Below are positions 33,925 to 42,846 of a stretch of 64,000 nt of DNA, piece by piece. Where the stretch lies: contig NZ_JAYLLN010000012.1 of NCBI RefSeq assembly GCF_037126265.1, forward strand, positions 13,534 to 77,533, read 5' to 3'. Under the pieces are notes generated by a model. That model saw only the letters and a list, made by a program, of their open reading frames with translations. It searched no databases and was not told where the DNA came from. The position numbers and the translations under genes were made by a program. The stretch comes from Sphingobacterium tenebrionis. GTDB lineage: Bacteria > Bacteroidota > Bacteroidia > Sphingobacteriales > Sphingobacteriaceae. Every line of letters begins with the position of its first letter. Position 1 is the first letter of the stretch.

Positions 33925-36900
33925 TTAAAATTTAACACTTAAATTAAATCCATAGGAACGAACGGTCTGCAATTCTCCCTTTTCGATCCAGCTGATTGAA
34001 GCACTTCCAGCCGATAATTCTGAAGGATCAAGCCCTTTCGGAGCTTTTTGCCAAATCATCCAAGGATTCCTAGCAATAACGGCTACTCGGATAGATTTGA
34101 ATGGAGAGCTTCCTAATTGATTCTGGTTAAAGGTATAGCCTAAACTTACCTCTCTCAGTTTGATGTACGAAGCATCGTACAACCATTCTTCGTAGATACG
34201 GGTACCGATGTTGTTTCTAAAATAAGTTCTTGCATCTACAAATGCATTCACTTCTTGACCAGTAGCTTCTGAAATACCATTTATTTCATAACCTCCACCA
34301 TCTGCCAATGGATCACGAACATTCTTGCCATTGCTGTTCATCGCTGCAGTTTCCTCCGCCTGACCAGACTTAACGGCCAACATTTTCGACCAGCTGAAGA
34401 ATTGACCTCCTGCTTGGAAATCGATCATGGCATTAAGGTCCACATTCTTATACCGGAAGGAATTGATGAATCCTCCTGTAAAATCAGGCAGAACGGATCC
34501 GAAGTCCTTGTTCATCTGCTGAATAGGCATATTGCTATTGTCTAATAGAATTTTTCCGGTTGCTTCATCCGTTTTATAGCCCGGTCCTACCAAGGATCCG
34601 AATGCCATACCTTTATTGGCATACAAATACACCGTTTGGCTGGAATAGGTATTGGAACCCAACTCGTAGGAATCAATTCCAGGGATCAGCTCATGGATTT
34701 TACTATTGTTTTTTGCACCGTTCAAGGTGGTTGTCCAAGTGAAATTCTCCGTTTGAACTGGCGTTGCATTAATCGACACCTCAATACCGTTATTTTCGAT
34801 ATCTCCGGCATTAACTGTTGCACGAGAGAAACCAGTTCCTGAAGAAGTGGAAAGACTGATCACCTGATCCTTATTACGTTGTTGGTAATAAGTCACATCC
34901 AATCCCAAGCGGTCCTGGAAGAACTTCAAATCGGCACCAATTTCATAAGAATGCGCGAAAGAAGGCTTCAGATTAGGATTGTTCAAAATATCAGGAATAG
35001 AAAGTGTATTGATGGTAGAATTCGAAGTCGCATACACACTTCCGATATTATAATTGGTCAAGATATCGAATGGATCCACATCCGCACCTGCCACCGCATA
35101 AGAAGCTCTCAACTTACCAAAACTCAAAGCAGAAGGTCCGATCAGGTTACTGAACACAAAGGCACCAGATACCGAAGGGTACCAATAGGAATTATTGTCT
35201 TTAGGTAAGGTCGATGAAATATCCCGACGGATAGAGGCATCCAAGAAATAAGTATCCTTATAACCAATAGAAGCCATGGTATAGAAAGAACGTATCTGTT
35301 TTTTCAATTTATAAGATTCATTCAATGGTCTATCAATCGAACCTTCGATATTAAAGAAGGCTGGAGAACTCAATCCACCCTGTGTTTTTTGGGTTAGGTA
35401 ATCATAATTCCTTTGATAGATATTACCACCCATATTGGCATTCAGTGAAAAATCGTCCCAAACCTTATCGTAGGTTGCCAAGAACTCGTAGTTCGTTTCA
35501 TCATTTTGGAACTTCCCTACCGAATATCCTGTATTGGATAAGAAAGATCCTGCTCCAGATTCAGAACGTCCACCGATCGATAGTTTACGACTGGTGTTTT
35601 GGGTAAATAAATCCTTGCGCACGAAAGCCGATAGTTTCAATTCCGGCAATACCTTATAGGTTAATCCCGCATCACCAAAAACGCGATCACGGTTATCATT
35701 GTTCAGGTTTTCGTAAGCATCAAAGAAAGGGTTGTTCCAATCCGATGGTGTATTATTGATCATCAATTCCTGCGTGGTATTCGGATTCACGTTCCAGTTC
35801 ATGATCGTACCATCGGCATAGCGATAGTTCCTCAATCTATTGATATCGATATTACGCTGGAACCATTGCGTTGCACCCGTAAAAGAACCTTGGTACCCCA
35901 TTACCGGACGTTGACCATTGTTATTTGCATAATTGATGTTCGCAGAAGCCGTCAGGTTATCGGTTAGGTCCAAGGAACCGTTCAATGCAAAGTTATTACG
36001 CTTCAACCAGGTATTCGGGTAAGTTCCTTTGATGTAGGTATTGTTGTACGAGAAACGAACCGCGGAATTCTCCGCTCCTCCAGCGATCGTAATACCATTA
36101 TTGGTATTCATTCCTGTCTGAAAGAAATCCTCGATATTATTTGGTTGTGGAGAAAAAGGGGTTGCTTTTCCATAATCTTCATCCTGTTTATAGAAACTAT
36201 AATACATCCTTACAGGCGTACCATCCATCTTTGGACCCCAAGATTCATCATTTCCGTTCACATACAATTCGCCGGAGGCCAATTTCAGGAAGGTCTGGTT
36301 ATTACCCACCCCATAAATATTCTGCAGTGGCATAAAATTTCCGACCTGTTCAAAAGATGTAGCGGAGTTGACATCGACAGATATGGATTTCGGACCCTTT
36401 TTACCCTTTTTAGTGGTGATCATGATAACCCCGTATTGTCCTCTCAAACCGTACAAGGCAGAAGCCGTAGGGCCTTTCAGCACGTTGATGGATTCAATAT
36501 CCTCCGGATTGATATCCTGTCCCACGTTTCCAAGATCTACGCCATTACCGGTACTGCTACTGAAGTTGGCATTGGAAATAGGTGTTCCATCAATTACCAT
36601 TAAAGGTTGGCCACCACCAGTTACGGAGTTGATACCCCTGATCTTGATCTTTTGGGTACCACCTAAACTCGCTCCTGAAGAACCGGTAACCTGCGCACCA
36701 GCTACTTTTCCTGCCAAGGATCCAAGGACATTGGTTTCTTTTGTAAAGGTCAAATCATCCCCATCGATCTTCTGGGTCGAATATCCAAGCGATTTTTCGC
36801 TTCTTTGGATGCCTAGGGCGGTTACTACGACCTCATCGATCGCTCCCTCTTCCTGATCCAATTGCACCTGAATGCTCGTCCGGCCATTTACGGCTACTTC

Positions 36901-37143
36901 CTTGGGTGCATATCCTACCGCCGTAATCCGAAGAACAGCACTATTAGGAGCATTGATCGAAAATAATCCGCTTTCATTGCTGGCAGTACCCTGCTGGGTA
37001 CCTTTTATAAATACCGAGGCTCCTACTATGGGCTCTCCTTTCGTATTTGTAATCTTTCCAGCTATAGATTGTTGTTGTGCGGCCAACATTTGCATAGAGC
37101 AAACGGATGCTACCGCAAGTGAAATAATTGAAGGTAGTTTCAT
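33925..37143 (-). CDS. SusC/RagA-like TonB-linked outer-membrane transporter
   Basis: The 1072-residue protein has a signal peptide (1-22, MLAAQQQ), a carboxypeptidase-D-like beta-sandwich (about 25-100, ITNTKGEPIVGASVFIKGTQQG), a TonB-box region DEVVVTALGIQR (about 101-112), the plug (about 120-235, with IRGINSVTGGGQPLMVIDGTPI and DIESINVLKGPTASALYG), then a 22-strand barrel to the C-terminus SYGFNLSVKF. It takes up large nutrients across the outer membrane with the downstream SusD-like lipoprotein. A promoter and two palindromes (37210-37225, 37284-37299) lie upstream, so control is probably by a DNA-binding regulator encoded elsewhere. Confidence 0.96.
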   Translation of the reverse strand: MKLPSIISLAVASVCSMQMLAAQQQSIAGKITNTKGEPIVGASVFIKGTQQGTASNESGLFSINAPNSAVLRITAVGYAPKEVAVNGRTSIQVQLDQEEGAIDEVVVTALGIQRSEKSLGYSTQKIDGDDLTFTKETNVLGSLAGKVAGAQVTGSSGASLGGTQKIKIRGINSVTGGGQPLMVIDGTPISNANFSSSTGNGVDLGNVGQDINPEDIESINVLKGPTASALYGLRGQYGVIMITTKKGKKGPKSISVDVNSATSFEQVGNFMPLQNIYGVGNNQTFLKLASGELYVNGNDESWGPKMDGTPVRMYYSFYKQDEDYGKATPFSPQPNNIEDFFQTGMNTNNGITIAGGAENSAVRFSYNNTYIKGTYPNTWLKRNNFALNGSLDLTDNLTASANINYANNNGQRPVMGYQGSFTGATQWFQRNIDINRLRNYRYADGTIMNWNVNPNTTQELMINNTPSDWNNPFFDAYENLNNDNRDRVFGDAGLTYKVLPELKLSAFVRKDLFTQNTSRKLSIGGRSESGAGSFLSNTGYSVGKFQNDETNYEFLATYDKVWDDFSLNANMGGNIYQRNYDYLTQKTQGGLSSPAFFNIEGSIDRPLNESYKLKKQIRSFYTMASIGYKDTYFLDASIRRDISSTLPKDNNSYWYPSVSGAFVFSNLIGPSALSFGKLRASYAVAGADVDPFDILTNYNIGSVYATSNSTINTLSIPDILNNPNLKPSFAHSYEIGADLKFFQDRLGLDVTYYQQRNKDQVISLSTSSGTGFSRATVNAGDIENNGIEVSINATPVQTENFTWTTTLNGAKNNSKIHELIPGIDSYELGSNTYSSQTVYLYANKGMAFGSLVGPGYKTDEATGKILLDNSNMPIQQMNKDFGSVLPDFTGGFINSFRYKNVDLNAMIDFQAGGQFFSWSKMLAVKSGQAEETAAMNSNGKNVRDPLADGGGYEINGISEATGQEVNAFVDARTYFRNNIGTRIYEEWLYDASYIKLREVSLGYTFNQNQLGSSPFKSIRVAVIARNPWMIWQKAPKGLDPSELSAGSASISWIEKGELQTVRSYGFNLSVKF

Positions 37144-37167
37144 CTTTAGCTTGATTGGTTATTAAGA

Positions 37168-37195
37168 CAAAACTAAGATAGCTGAATGATGTCAA
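37168..37195 (-). promoter_or_regulatory. Putative promoter of susC/susD
   Basis: On the minus strand TTG (37195-37193) and TAGTTTTG (37175-37168) are separated by 17 bp, matching the Bacteroidota -33/-7 pattern. The -7 box ends 24 bp before the susC start codon. Confidence 0.6.
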
Positions 37196-37209
37196 ATCTG
37201 ATAGGAAAT

Positions 37210-37225
37210 TTGCAAAAAAATGCAA
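37210..37225. promoter_or_regulatory. Palindromic operator candidate 1 upstream of susC
   Basis: TTGCA-N6-TGCAA, a perfect inverted repeat just upstream of the -33 element. A second site with the same half-sites and the same spacer length lies 74 bp further upstream. The 5-6-5 geometry is that of CRP-type sites, though the half-site word differs from the E. coli one. Confidence 0.5.
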
Positions 37226-37283
37226 TTTAGATTGATTATTTGTTAGTATTTGGGAAATAAAAAAGAAAAATAGCCAAATAATG

Positions 37284-37299
37284 TTGCATAAAATTGCAA
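37284..37299. promoter_or_regulatory. Palindromic operator candidate 2 upstream of susC
   Basis: TTGCA-N6-TGCAA with the same half-sites as the site at 37210-37225. The centre-to-centre distance is 74 bp, about seven helical turns, so proteins on both sites would face the same side. Confidence 0.5.
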
Positions 37300-37317
37300 T
37301 TTTATTGCCCATAAAAT

Positions 37318-37355
37318 AAAAAAACAATCAATTTTTTAGGTTGATTGTTTTTTTA
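37318..37355 (-). terminator. Terminator after the dipeptide epimerase gene
   Basis: ACAATCAA / TTGATTGT stem with a ~9-nt loop, flanked by an A run on one side and a T run on the other, so on the minus strand it ends in a T tract. It lies about 30 bp after the epimerase stop and separates that gene from the susC promoter region. Confidence 0.7.
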
Positions 37356-37384
37356 ATAGCTCTGCTAAGAAATTAATAGCAATA

Positions 37385-38437
37385 TTATTTCAATTTTATA
37401 CCAATTCCGGGGCGATCCGGTAAAATACATTTCCCATTCTCCACCCGCATGCCATCATAAAGGTCATTATCAATCAAAAGTGCTCCGTCCAAATCCGCCC
37501 AATCCACTAAAGGCGCTAATTGAGCGGCCGCAGAAATGGCACAGGAAGTCTCCGTCATACAGCCTAACATCACTTTCATGTTTAATGCCCTGGCCAATTC
37601 GGCCATTTGTTTGGCCTCTCGCATACCGGTACACTTCATCAATTTGATGTTGATACCTGTATAGACACCTTGCAATCCTGGAACATCCACTAAGCGTTGG
37701 CAGCCTTCATCGGCAATTGTCGGTATTGGTGAATGCTCAGTCAGCCAAGCATTCTCATCGATCATTTCCTTCGGCATCGGCTGTTCCAGAAAAACCACAT
37801 TGCGTTCCTTTAACCAATGGGCCATTTCCAAAGCTTCTTCCTTATTTTTCCATCCCTGATTCACATCTGCACATAAAGGCACATCCGTCACGGAACGAAT
37901 GGTTTCTATAATCATTTTATCGGTATCCAATCCTAATTTCACTTTTAGGATCTTGAACTGTTCCGCTTCCTGCACTTTCTTTCTGATCATGTTTTCCGTG
38001 TCGATACCGATGGTATAAGAAGTTGCGGGGATCAGCTCCGGATTCAGACCCCAGATCTTATAAAAAGGCTGGTTCATCAATTTCCCTAAAAGATCATGCA
38101 AGGCGATATCCAGCGCCGCTTTTGCAGCTGTGTTTTTCGCCTCCAAGGCATCTACGGCATGCAGGATTTCCTCTGTTTGAAAAGGAGAATCGAAAGATGA
38201 AAGATCGATCTTATTTAAAAATGCCATCACGCTTTCCTGCGATTCGCCGAGGTATGGCGGCATACTTGCTTCCCCATATCCTACTACCCCTTCATACTCC
38301 AGTTGCGTCAACACCACAGGTGTGGTCGAACGGCTGAAAGATGCAACAGTAAAAACATGTCTTAAAGTTAGGGTGTAAGGTTTGAACCTCAGGGTAAATT
38401 TCCCCATTTTTTTACTTACCCATTCTTGTTGATCCAT
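37385..38437 (-). CDS. L-Ala-D/L-Glu (dipeptide) epimerase
   Basis: The 350-residue enolase-superfamily enzyme has the KxK catalytic pair in ILKVKLGLD (about residues 160-166), the metal ligands in CADVNQGW, FLEQPMP and TIADEGCQ, and a second Lys in INIKLMKCTG. The GCMTETSCAISAAAQLA end matches the dipeptide epimerase group, which converts L-Ala-D-Glu from peptidoglycan to L-Ala-L-Glu for use as a nutrient. It follows the NlpC/P60 gene by 5 bp; that hydrolase can release the L-Ala-D-Glu substrate, so the pair makes a recycling operon. Confidence 0.9.
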   Translation of the reverse strand: MDQQEWVSKKMGKFTLRFKPYTLTLRHVFTVASFSRSTTPVVLTQLEYEGVVGYGEASMPPYLGESQESVMAFLNKIDLSSFDSPFQTEEILHAVDALEAKNTAAKAALDIALHDLLGKLMNQPFYKIWGLNPELIPATSYTIGIDTENMIRKKVQEAEQFKILKVKLGLDTDKMIIETIRSVTDVPLCADVNQGWKNKEEALEMAHWLKERNVVFLEQPMPKEMIDENAWLTEHSPIPTIADEGCQRLVDVPGLQGVYTGINIKLMKCTGMREAKQMAELARALNMKVMLGCMTETSCAISAAAQLAPLVDWADLDGALLIDNDLYDGMRVENGKCILPDRPGIGIKLK

Positions 38438-38442
38438 CTCTA

Positions 38443-39663
38443 TTATGGTTTATAATATGCGTTGTTCTGAACTTTTTGGATTTGGGCATCCTCCGCCCCG
38501 ATATACCTGCGCGCTGCAACAACGGTCCTGGTCTGGAAATCATCATAGTTGCTAGCGTTCTTCAACATGGAATTGATTCGCACGGTACCAGCTGCATGAA
38601 TAAATTCGCCATTACCAATATACAATGCCACATGGGTTACCCTTGCATTCGGGTTACTGTTTTTTCCAGAAGCAAAGAACAATAGATCCGCAGGTTTCAG
38701 GTTCTTTAATGCCTTTTCCGCATCAAAATGCCCATCCTTATCCAATATATCAATTTTATCGCCAGCCAATACTTGTTGAGAAGCATCCCTCGGAATCACA
38801 TAACCATTCATGTAATAGGCTGTTTTGGTGAAACCCGAACAGTCTACCCCTTTTACTGAAGTTCCACCCCATAGGTAGGGTAATCCCATCATGGTCTTTG
38901 CACTAGACAGCACATTCTCCGAAGTCAATTGGCGGGTGGCTAGCCATTGGTCAAAACTTAAGGCTTCACCTTTAGGGATGAAAGCAATCCGTTTATCGGG
39001 ATAACTTACTTGATAAAAATCACCAGATTCTGCTGTTAGGGCAAGAATATCCCCATATACTAAATCCGATACGCGAATACTCGCCGGATCAGCTTTCGAA
39101 TAGGATTTTCCAAATTCCTGCGTATAGATTACTTTTTTACTGTTTTTCCAGTCTGCAATTTCCTTGGCATTCATCGGCACCAAGGAAGAAGCAGGAATGT
39201 AGGAAATATAACCTTCCGGAGTTCTGACACGGAATTCCCCTCGGTCCTTCTGTAGAATATCTACCTGGGTACCCAACAATGCTTGGGTTGCCATTTCAGA
39301 GGCATTGCCCGGTTGGGTCCTTAAATTGGCAACAGAAAGGTTGATCACCCCATAGATGTTCTCCCCAATAGAAGTATCCGGTAGGGATTTGATGGATATT
39401 TTACCTGGTAAACCTTTAATCTTGGACTGTAGGAAGGTATTTGCTTCCTTCTCAGTAGATTCGATCACATAGGTATTCTTCTTTGCATCCGCTTGTACCA
39501 ATGCAACAATTTTAGTACGTTTATCTGGCGCATATTTTTGTTTAGCTTCCAAGACCAGCCCCTCCACTTTTTTATACAGCGTGGAATCTGTCTGGGCATG
39601 GGCTAATTGATTTATTCCGAGAATAAAACAAAATAATGCGGTAAATTTAAAGTTCATGTTCAC
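38443..39663 (-). CDS. Exported NlpC/P60 peptidoglycan endopeptidase with SH3-like domains
   Basis: The 406-residue protein has a signal peptide (1-23, QLAHAQ), SH3b-like modules (about 95-240; ANLRTQPGNASEMATQALLGTQVDILQ, then VSDLVYGDILALTAESGDFYQVSYPDKRIAFIP) and a C-terminal NlpC/P60 domain (about 250-385) with the triad Cys in VDCSGFTK and His in THVALYIG and FIHAAG. LPYLWGGTSVKGVDCSG is the family core. It cuts the D-Glu-DAP bond of peptidoglycan stem peptides, supplying L-Ala-D-Glu to the epimerase encoded next. Divergent from the asparaginase gene across 57 bp. Confidence 0.93.
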   Translation of the reverse strand: MNMNFKFTALFCFILGINQLAHAQTDSTLYKKVEGLVLEAKQKYAPDKRTKIVALVQADAKKNTYVIESTEKEANTFLQSKIKGLPGKISIKSLPDTSIGENIYGVINLSVANLRTQPGNASEMATQALLGTQVDILQKDRGEFRVRTPEGYISYIPASSLVPMNAKEIADWKNSKKVIYTQEFGKSYSKADPASIRVSDLVYGDILALTAESGDFYQVSYPDKRIAFIPKGEALSFDQWLATRQLTSENVLSSAKTMMGLPYLWGGTSVKGVDCSGFTKTAYYMNGYVIPRDASQQVLAGDKIDILDKDGHFDAEKALKNLKPADLLFFASGKNSNPNARVTHVALYIGNGEFIHAAGTVRINSMLKNASNYDDFQTRTVVAARRYIGAEDAQIQKVQNNAYYKP

Positions 39664-39720
39664 TGTTTATAAGTCCTAAATAGGTAAATATGCAATTCTA
39701 TTACTAATATTGCAAATACT

Positions 39721-40764
39721 ATGCATTCACGAAGAAAATTTATCAAACAAAGTATTGTCGGGGCAGCTAGCCTATCGGCAGTAGCTACCGCCATCTCTTG
39801 CGACAATAATAGCAGTGCAGCCAAAGGCCAAGGAAAAAAACCAATTGTTATTTCTACGTGGGATTTCGGCGTTGCAGCCAATAAAGCAGCTTGGGAGGTA
39901 TTAGAAAATAATGGTCGTGCATTGGATGCCGTGGAGCAAGGGGTTAAAGTAGCCGAAGCAGACCTGGAAAATCAGACCGTAGGTAAAGGCGGATTCCCAG
40001 ATCGGGATGGCCATGTAACCTTGGATGCCTGCATCATGGATGAACTAGGCAATTGTGGTTCTGTGGCAGCTTTGGAAAATATTGCCCATCCTATTTCCGT
40101 AGCCCGCTTGGTGATGGAAAGAACCCCACATGTGATGCTGGTTGGCCAAGGTGCAAAACAGTTTGCTTTGGAGAATGGATTCCAAGAAGAAAATTTATTG
40201 ACCGAAGCTTCTGAAAAGGCATGGAAAGAATGGCTGAAGGAAAAGAACTATAAGCCGGTAATGAATATTGAGAACAAAGCTTTTGCGACCGAAAAACTTC
40301 CTGGAAATAAATACAACCACGATACCATCGGTATGTTGGCCTTAGATGCGAATGGGAATCTATCTGGCGCCTGTACCACCAGCGGCATGGCCTTCAAAAT
40401 GCATGGAAGAGTTGGCGACAGCCCCATCATTGGCGCAGGATTATATGTAGACAATGAAATCGGGGGTGCAACTTCAACCGGTGTAGGTGAGGAAGTCATC
40501 CGTACAGTGGGAAGTTTTCTGGTGGTAGAATTGATGCGTCAAGGCTATTCTCCCGAAGATGCCTGCAAAGAAGCCGTGATGCGGATCGTGAAAAAGAAAC
40601 CCGATATCGCCAAAGATATCCAAGTTGGGTTCCTTGCTTTAAATAAAAACGGAGAATACGGTTCTTATGCTTTGCAGGATGGATTCACCTTTGCCGTATG
40701 CGATAATGAGAAACAAGACCTCATCGAAAAAGGAAAGTACCATTACAATCCGAAGAAAAGCTAA
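39721..40764 (+). CDS. Exported N4-(beta-N-acetylglucosaminyl)-L-asparaginase (Ntn-hydrolase)
   Basis: The 347-residue precursor starts with a Tat-type signal, MHSRRKFIKQSIVGAASL, ending at ISCDNN, a possible lipidation site. The autocleavage site is HDTIGML, where Thr (about residue 204) becomes the new N-terminal nucleophile; CTTSGMAFKMHGRVGDSPIIGAGLYVDNEIGGATSTGVGEE carries the substrate-binding loops. The family removes the GlcNAc-Asn link of N-glycopeptides and also some isoaspartyl peptides. A secreted form suggests use of host or environmental glycoproteins. msrA follows 40 bp downstream. Confidence 0.93.
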   Translation: MHSRRKFIKQSIVGAASLSAVATAISCDNNSSAAKGQGKKPIVISTWDFGVAANKAAWEVLENNGRALDAVEQGVKVAEADLENQTVGKGGFPDRDGHVTLDACIMDELGNCGSVAALENIAHPISVARLVMERTPHVMLVGQGAKQFALENGFQEENLLTEASEKAWKEWLKEKNYKPVMNIENKAFATEKLPGNKYNHDTIGMLALDANGNLSGACTTSGMAFKMHGRVGDSPIIGAGLYVDNEIGGATSTGVGEEVIRTVGSFLVVELMRQGYSPEDACKEAVMRIVKKKPDIAKDIQVGFLALNKNGEYGSYALQDGFTFAVCDNEKQDLIEKGKYHYNPKKS

Positions 40765-40777
40765 AAAGAATTCTTCG

Positions 40778-40785
40778 TAAATTTG
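40778..40785 (+). promoter_or_regulatory. Putative -7 box of msrA
   Basis: TAAATTTG matches TAnnTTTG exactly, 19 bp before the msrA start codon, so msrA can be transcribed apart from the asparaginase gene. Confidence 0.4.
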
Positions 40786-40804
40786 TATAAACAAACAACA
40801 AGAT

Positions 40805-41320
40805 ATGATTGCAACATTCGGTGGAGGTTGCTTCTGGTGTACAGAGGTCATCTTCCAACATACAAAAGGTGTAAAGGAAGTCCTTCCAGGTTATATGGGC
40901 GGACAACGTGAGAACCCAACCTACGAACAGGTATGTTCAGGCGCTACGGGGCATGTAGAGGTCATTCAGATCGATTTTGATGAAAGCCAGGTTTCCTTTC
41001 AGGATCTATTGGAGGTTTTCTTTAAAACCCACGATCCTACTACATTAAACAGACAAGGAGCTGATGTGGGAACCCAATATCGATCGGTGGTTTTCTACCA
41101 TGACGACAAACAGAAGCAGGAAGCAGAAGCGTTTATCCAAGCATTGGAAGAGGCTAAGGTTTATGATAGTCCGATCGTAACGGCAGTAGAACCAGCAGTA
41201 ACCTTTTGGGAAGCCGAAGATTATCACCATGATTACTTTAACCAGAATCCCCAAAACCAATTCTGTCAAGTAGTCATTGCTCCCAAACTACAGAAATTCC
41301 TAAAGTTATATCAGCAATAA
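40805..41320 (+). CDS. msrA: Peptide-methionine (S)-S-oxide reductase
   Basis: The 171-residue enzyme repairs methionine-S-sulfoxide in proteins. The active site GGGCFWCTE has the catalytic Cys9 and a second Cys12; GYMGGQRENPTYEQVCSGATGHVEVIQIDFD and HDPTTLNRQGADVGTQYRSVVFYH are family hallmarks. A Cys near the C-terminus (NQFCQ) may act in resolution. No signal peptide, so it is cytoplasmic. It converges on the M14 peptidase gene with a shared terminator hairpin. Confidence 0.97.
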   Translation: MIATFGGGCFWCTEVIFQHTKGVKEVLPGYMGGQRENPTYEQVCSGATGHVEVIQIDFDESQVSFQDLLEVFFKTHDPTTLNRQGADVGTQYRSVVFYHDDKQKQEAEAFIQALEEAKVYDSPIVTAVEPAVTFWEAEDYHHDYFNQNPQNQFCQVVIAPKLQKFLKLYQQ

Positions 41321-41330
41321 CGATAAAAAA

Positions 41331-41354
41331 AACAGAGTCCTATTGGACTCTGTT
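41331..41354. terminator. Bidirectional terminator between msrA and the M14 peptidase
   Basis: Perfect 10-bp stem AACAGAGTCC / GGACTCTGTT with loop TATT, flanked by A and T runs on the two sides so that either transcript ends in a T tract. The stem and loop contain the last codons and the TAG stop of the M14 peptidase gene. Confidence 0.88.
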
Positions 41355-42845
41355 TTTTAATGCTGGCCATTCTGCCAAAGGTTTTGATAAATCTATCAGA
41401 TAGCCGTTCAATATCGCATATTTAAGGTTTCCAGCTGAATCACCAATGTAGAAATTGGCCGTTCCCCCTAAATCAATAAAGCTTGTTGTCGCAAAATTAG
41501 GTTTATTATAGATATGTATAGGCAAATTATGCAGACTTCCCACTTGAGCAGGTGTCAGTCCCTTAACTTGAATTCCCATATAACCCTTTTTCAACAGATC
41601 GTAAGCCATTTCTTTACTGATGTTCTTCAAGGAATCCACCGGTGTTGCTGCTAATTTACCAACCACCAATTTCATTCCTTTAGCCTCTACTTCATCATAT
41701 CCATAAGACTCTGGAAGATCACCGATATCCTCTACCCTACCTCGGATAAAATAATCTCTTCCAACCGTAGTTTCACCACGACGGATGGCAATATCGCTCA
41801 CCAAAGAAATAGAATCTGATCCAAATTCCAATCCACGAATCATCACATCGTGCATCTGGCTGGCATTGAATGGAATATCCTCATACCCTTTAGCATCATA
41901 TTGGCCATAACTACCTTCGGCAATTTCCAATAGAGCGTTCAGGATAATGATAAAATTCAATTTACGGATCTGTTGTTTTTCCGGGTCTCCTTTTAATCCA
42001 CCCGATTCGATCAATACCGTGCTGGCATCCCAAGATTGGAAATTATCCCCAAATCCACGTGGTGTATAGGTATCATCGTATTTCGCCACCGCATCAGGAA
42101 TGTACTGTTGCAAAATGGTATTCATCCCGACAATGATCTGCATGGCTCCCTTTCGGATATCGTTGATATCCCTTTCCTGATTAAATGCCGGTGCCAATAA
42201 AGAAATGGTCACTGGATTCTTTGTATCAGGCACATTGTAATAAATATTCTGATCATGAAGGTTGAAACCGTACCTCGGATTAACCGCCTTGGCACGCGCT
42301 TTTAATAAAGCTCCTTCTACCGTTTGACCTGCTCGGGCATCCCGATTAAGGTCTATGCTCTGCGCATTCCTACGCATAAAACGTTCTGCTCCATCCGGAT
42401 TGAGCATCGGAATAAAATGAAGCTCTAAATTGGATTGGAGTATATTTCTGATGGAATCAAAACCATCGTTCTTTCCGGAAAGAAAATTAAAGATATCAAA
42501 CAAGGCCATCGTAGCAGTAGGCTCATCGCCATGCATTTGTGACCAAAGCATCACCTTTTTATCGCCTTTACCATAGCTTAGCTCATAAATCGCCCTTCCT
42601 TCCACAGATTTTCCAATTTGAGAAACTGCAAACAGTGAATTTTCTTGATGAACTTTAACCAAAGAATCAATATCCTGATGTTTGAAACGTCGATGGAAAA
42701 GCGCTTTTTCCTTATATTTAGCATGCATCTCATTCCATTGACTGCTGTCGACCTGAAGCCCCTTTCCTGAAGAGGAATTCGAAGAAAATGGATTGCCGCA
42801 TGTCGTTGCAGCGAGTAAACCGATGGAAACAAGAAATAACTTCAT
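41340..42845 (-). CDS. M14-family zinc carboxypeptidase, lipoprotein-like
   Basis: The 501-residue protein starts with a signal ending TTCGNPFSS, a possible lipoprotein site. The M14 fold (about 50-320) holds the zinc ligands in SQMHGDEPTAT (His and Glu of HxxE) and NLHDQN, the substrate Arg/Asn in RRNAQSIDLNRDA, and the catalytic Glu in VLIESGGLKGD. A C-terminal region (about 330-501) has no clear family. M14 enzymes of this group often cut cell-wall peptides; the gene follows an LD-carboxypeptidase gene by 1 bp and so probably acts on peptidoglycan peptides. Its stop lies in a terminator loop. Confidence 0.9.
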   Translation of the reverse strand: MKLFLVSIGLLAATTCGNPFSSNSSSGKGLQVDSSQWNEMHAKYKEKALFHRRFKHQDIDSLVKVHQENSLFAVSQIGKSVEGRAIYELSYGKGDKKVMLWSQMHGDEPTATMALFDIFNFLSGKNDGFDSIRNILQSNLELHFIPMLNPDGAERFMRRNAQSIDLNRDARAGQTVEGALLKARAKAVNPRYGFNLHDQNIYYNVPDTKNPVTISLLAPAFNQERDINDIRKGAMQIIVGMNTILQQYIPDAVAKYDDTYTPRGFGDNFQSWDASTVLIESGGLKGDPEKQQIRKLNFIIILNALLEIAEGSYGQYDAKGYEDIPFNASQMHDVMIRGLEFGSDSISLVSDIAIRRGETTVGRDYFIRGRVEDIGDLPESYGYDEVEAKGMKLVVGKLAATPVDSLKNISKEMAYDLLKKGYMGIQVKGLTPAQVGSLHNLPIHIYNKPNFATTSFIDLGGTANFYIGDSAGNLKYAILNGYLIDLSKPLAEWPALKNRVQ

Positions 42846-42846
42846 A

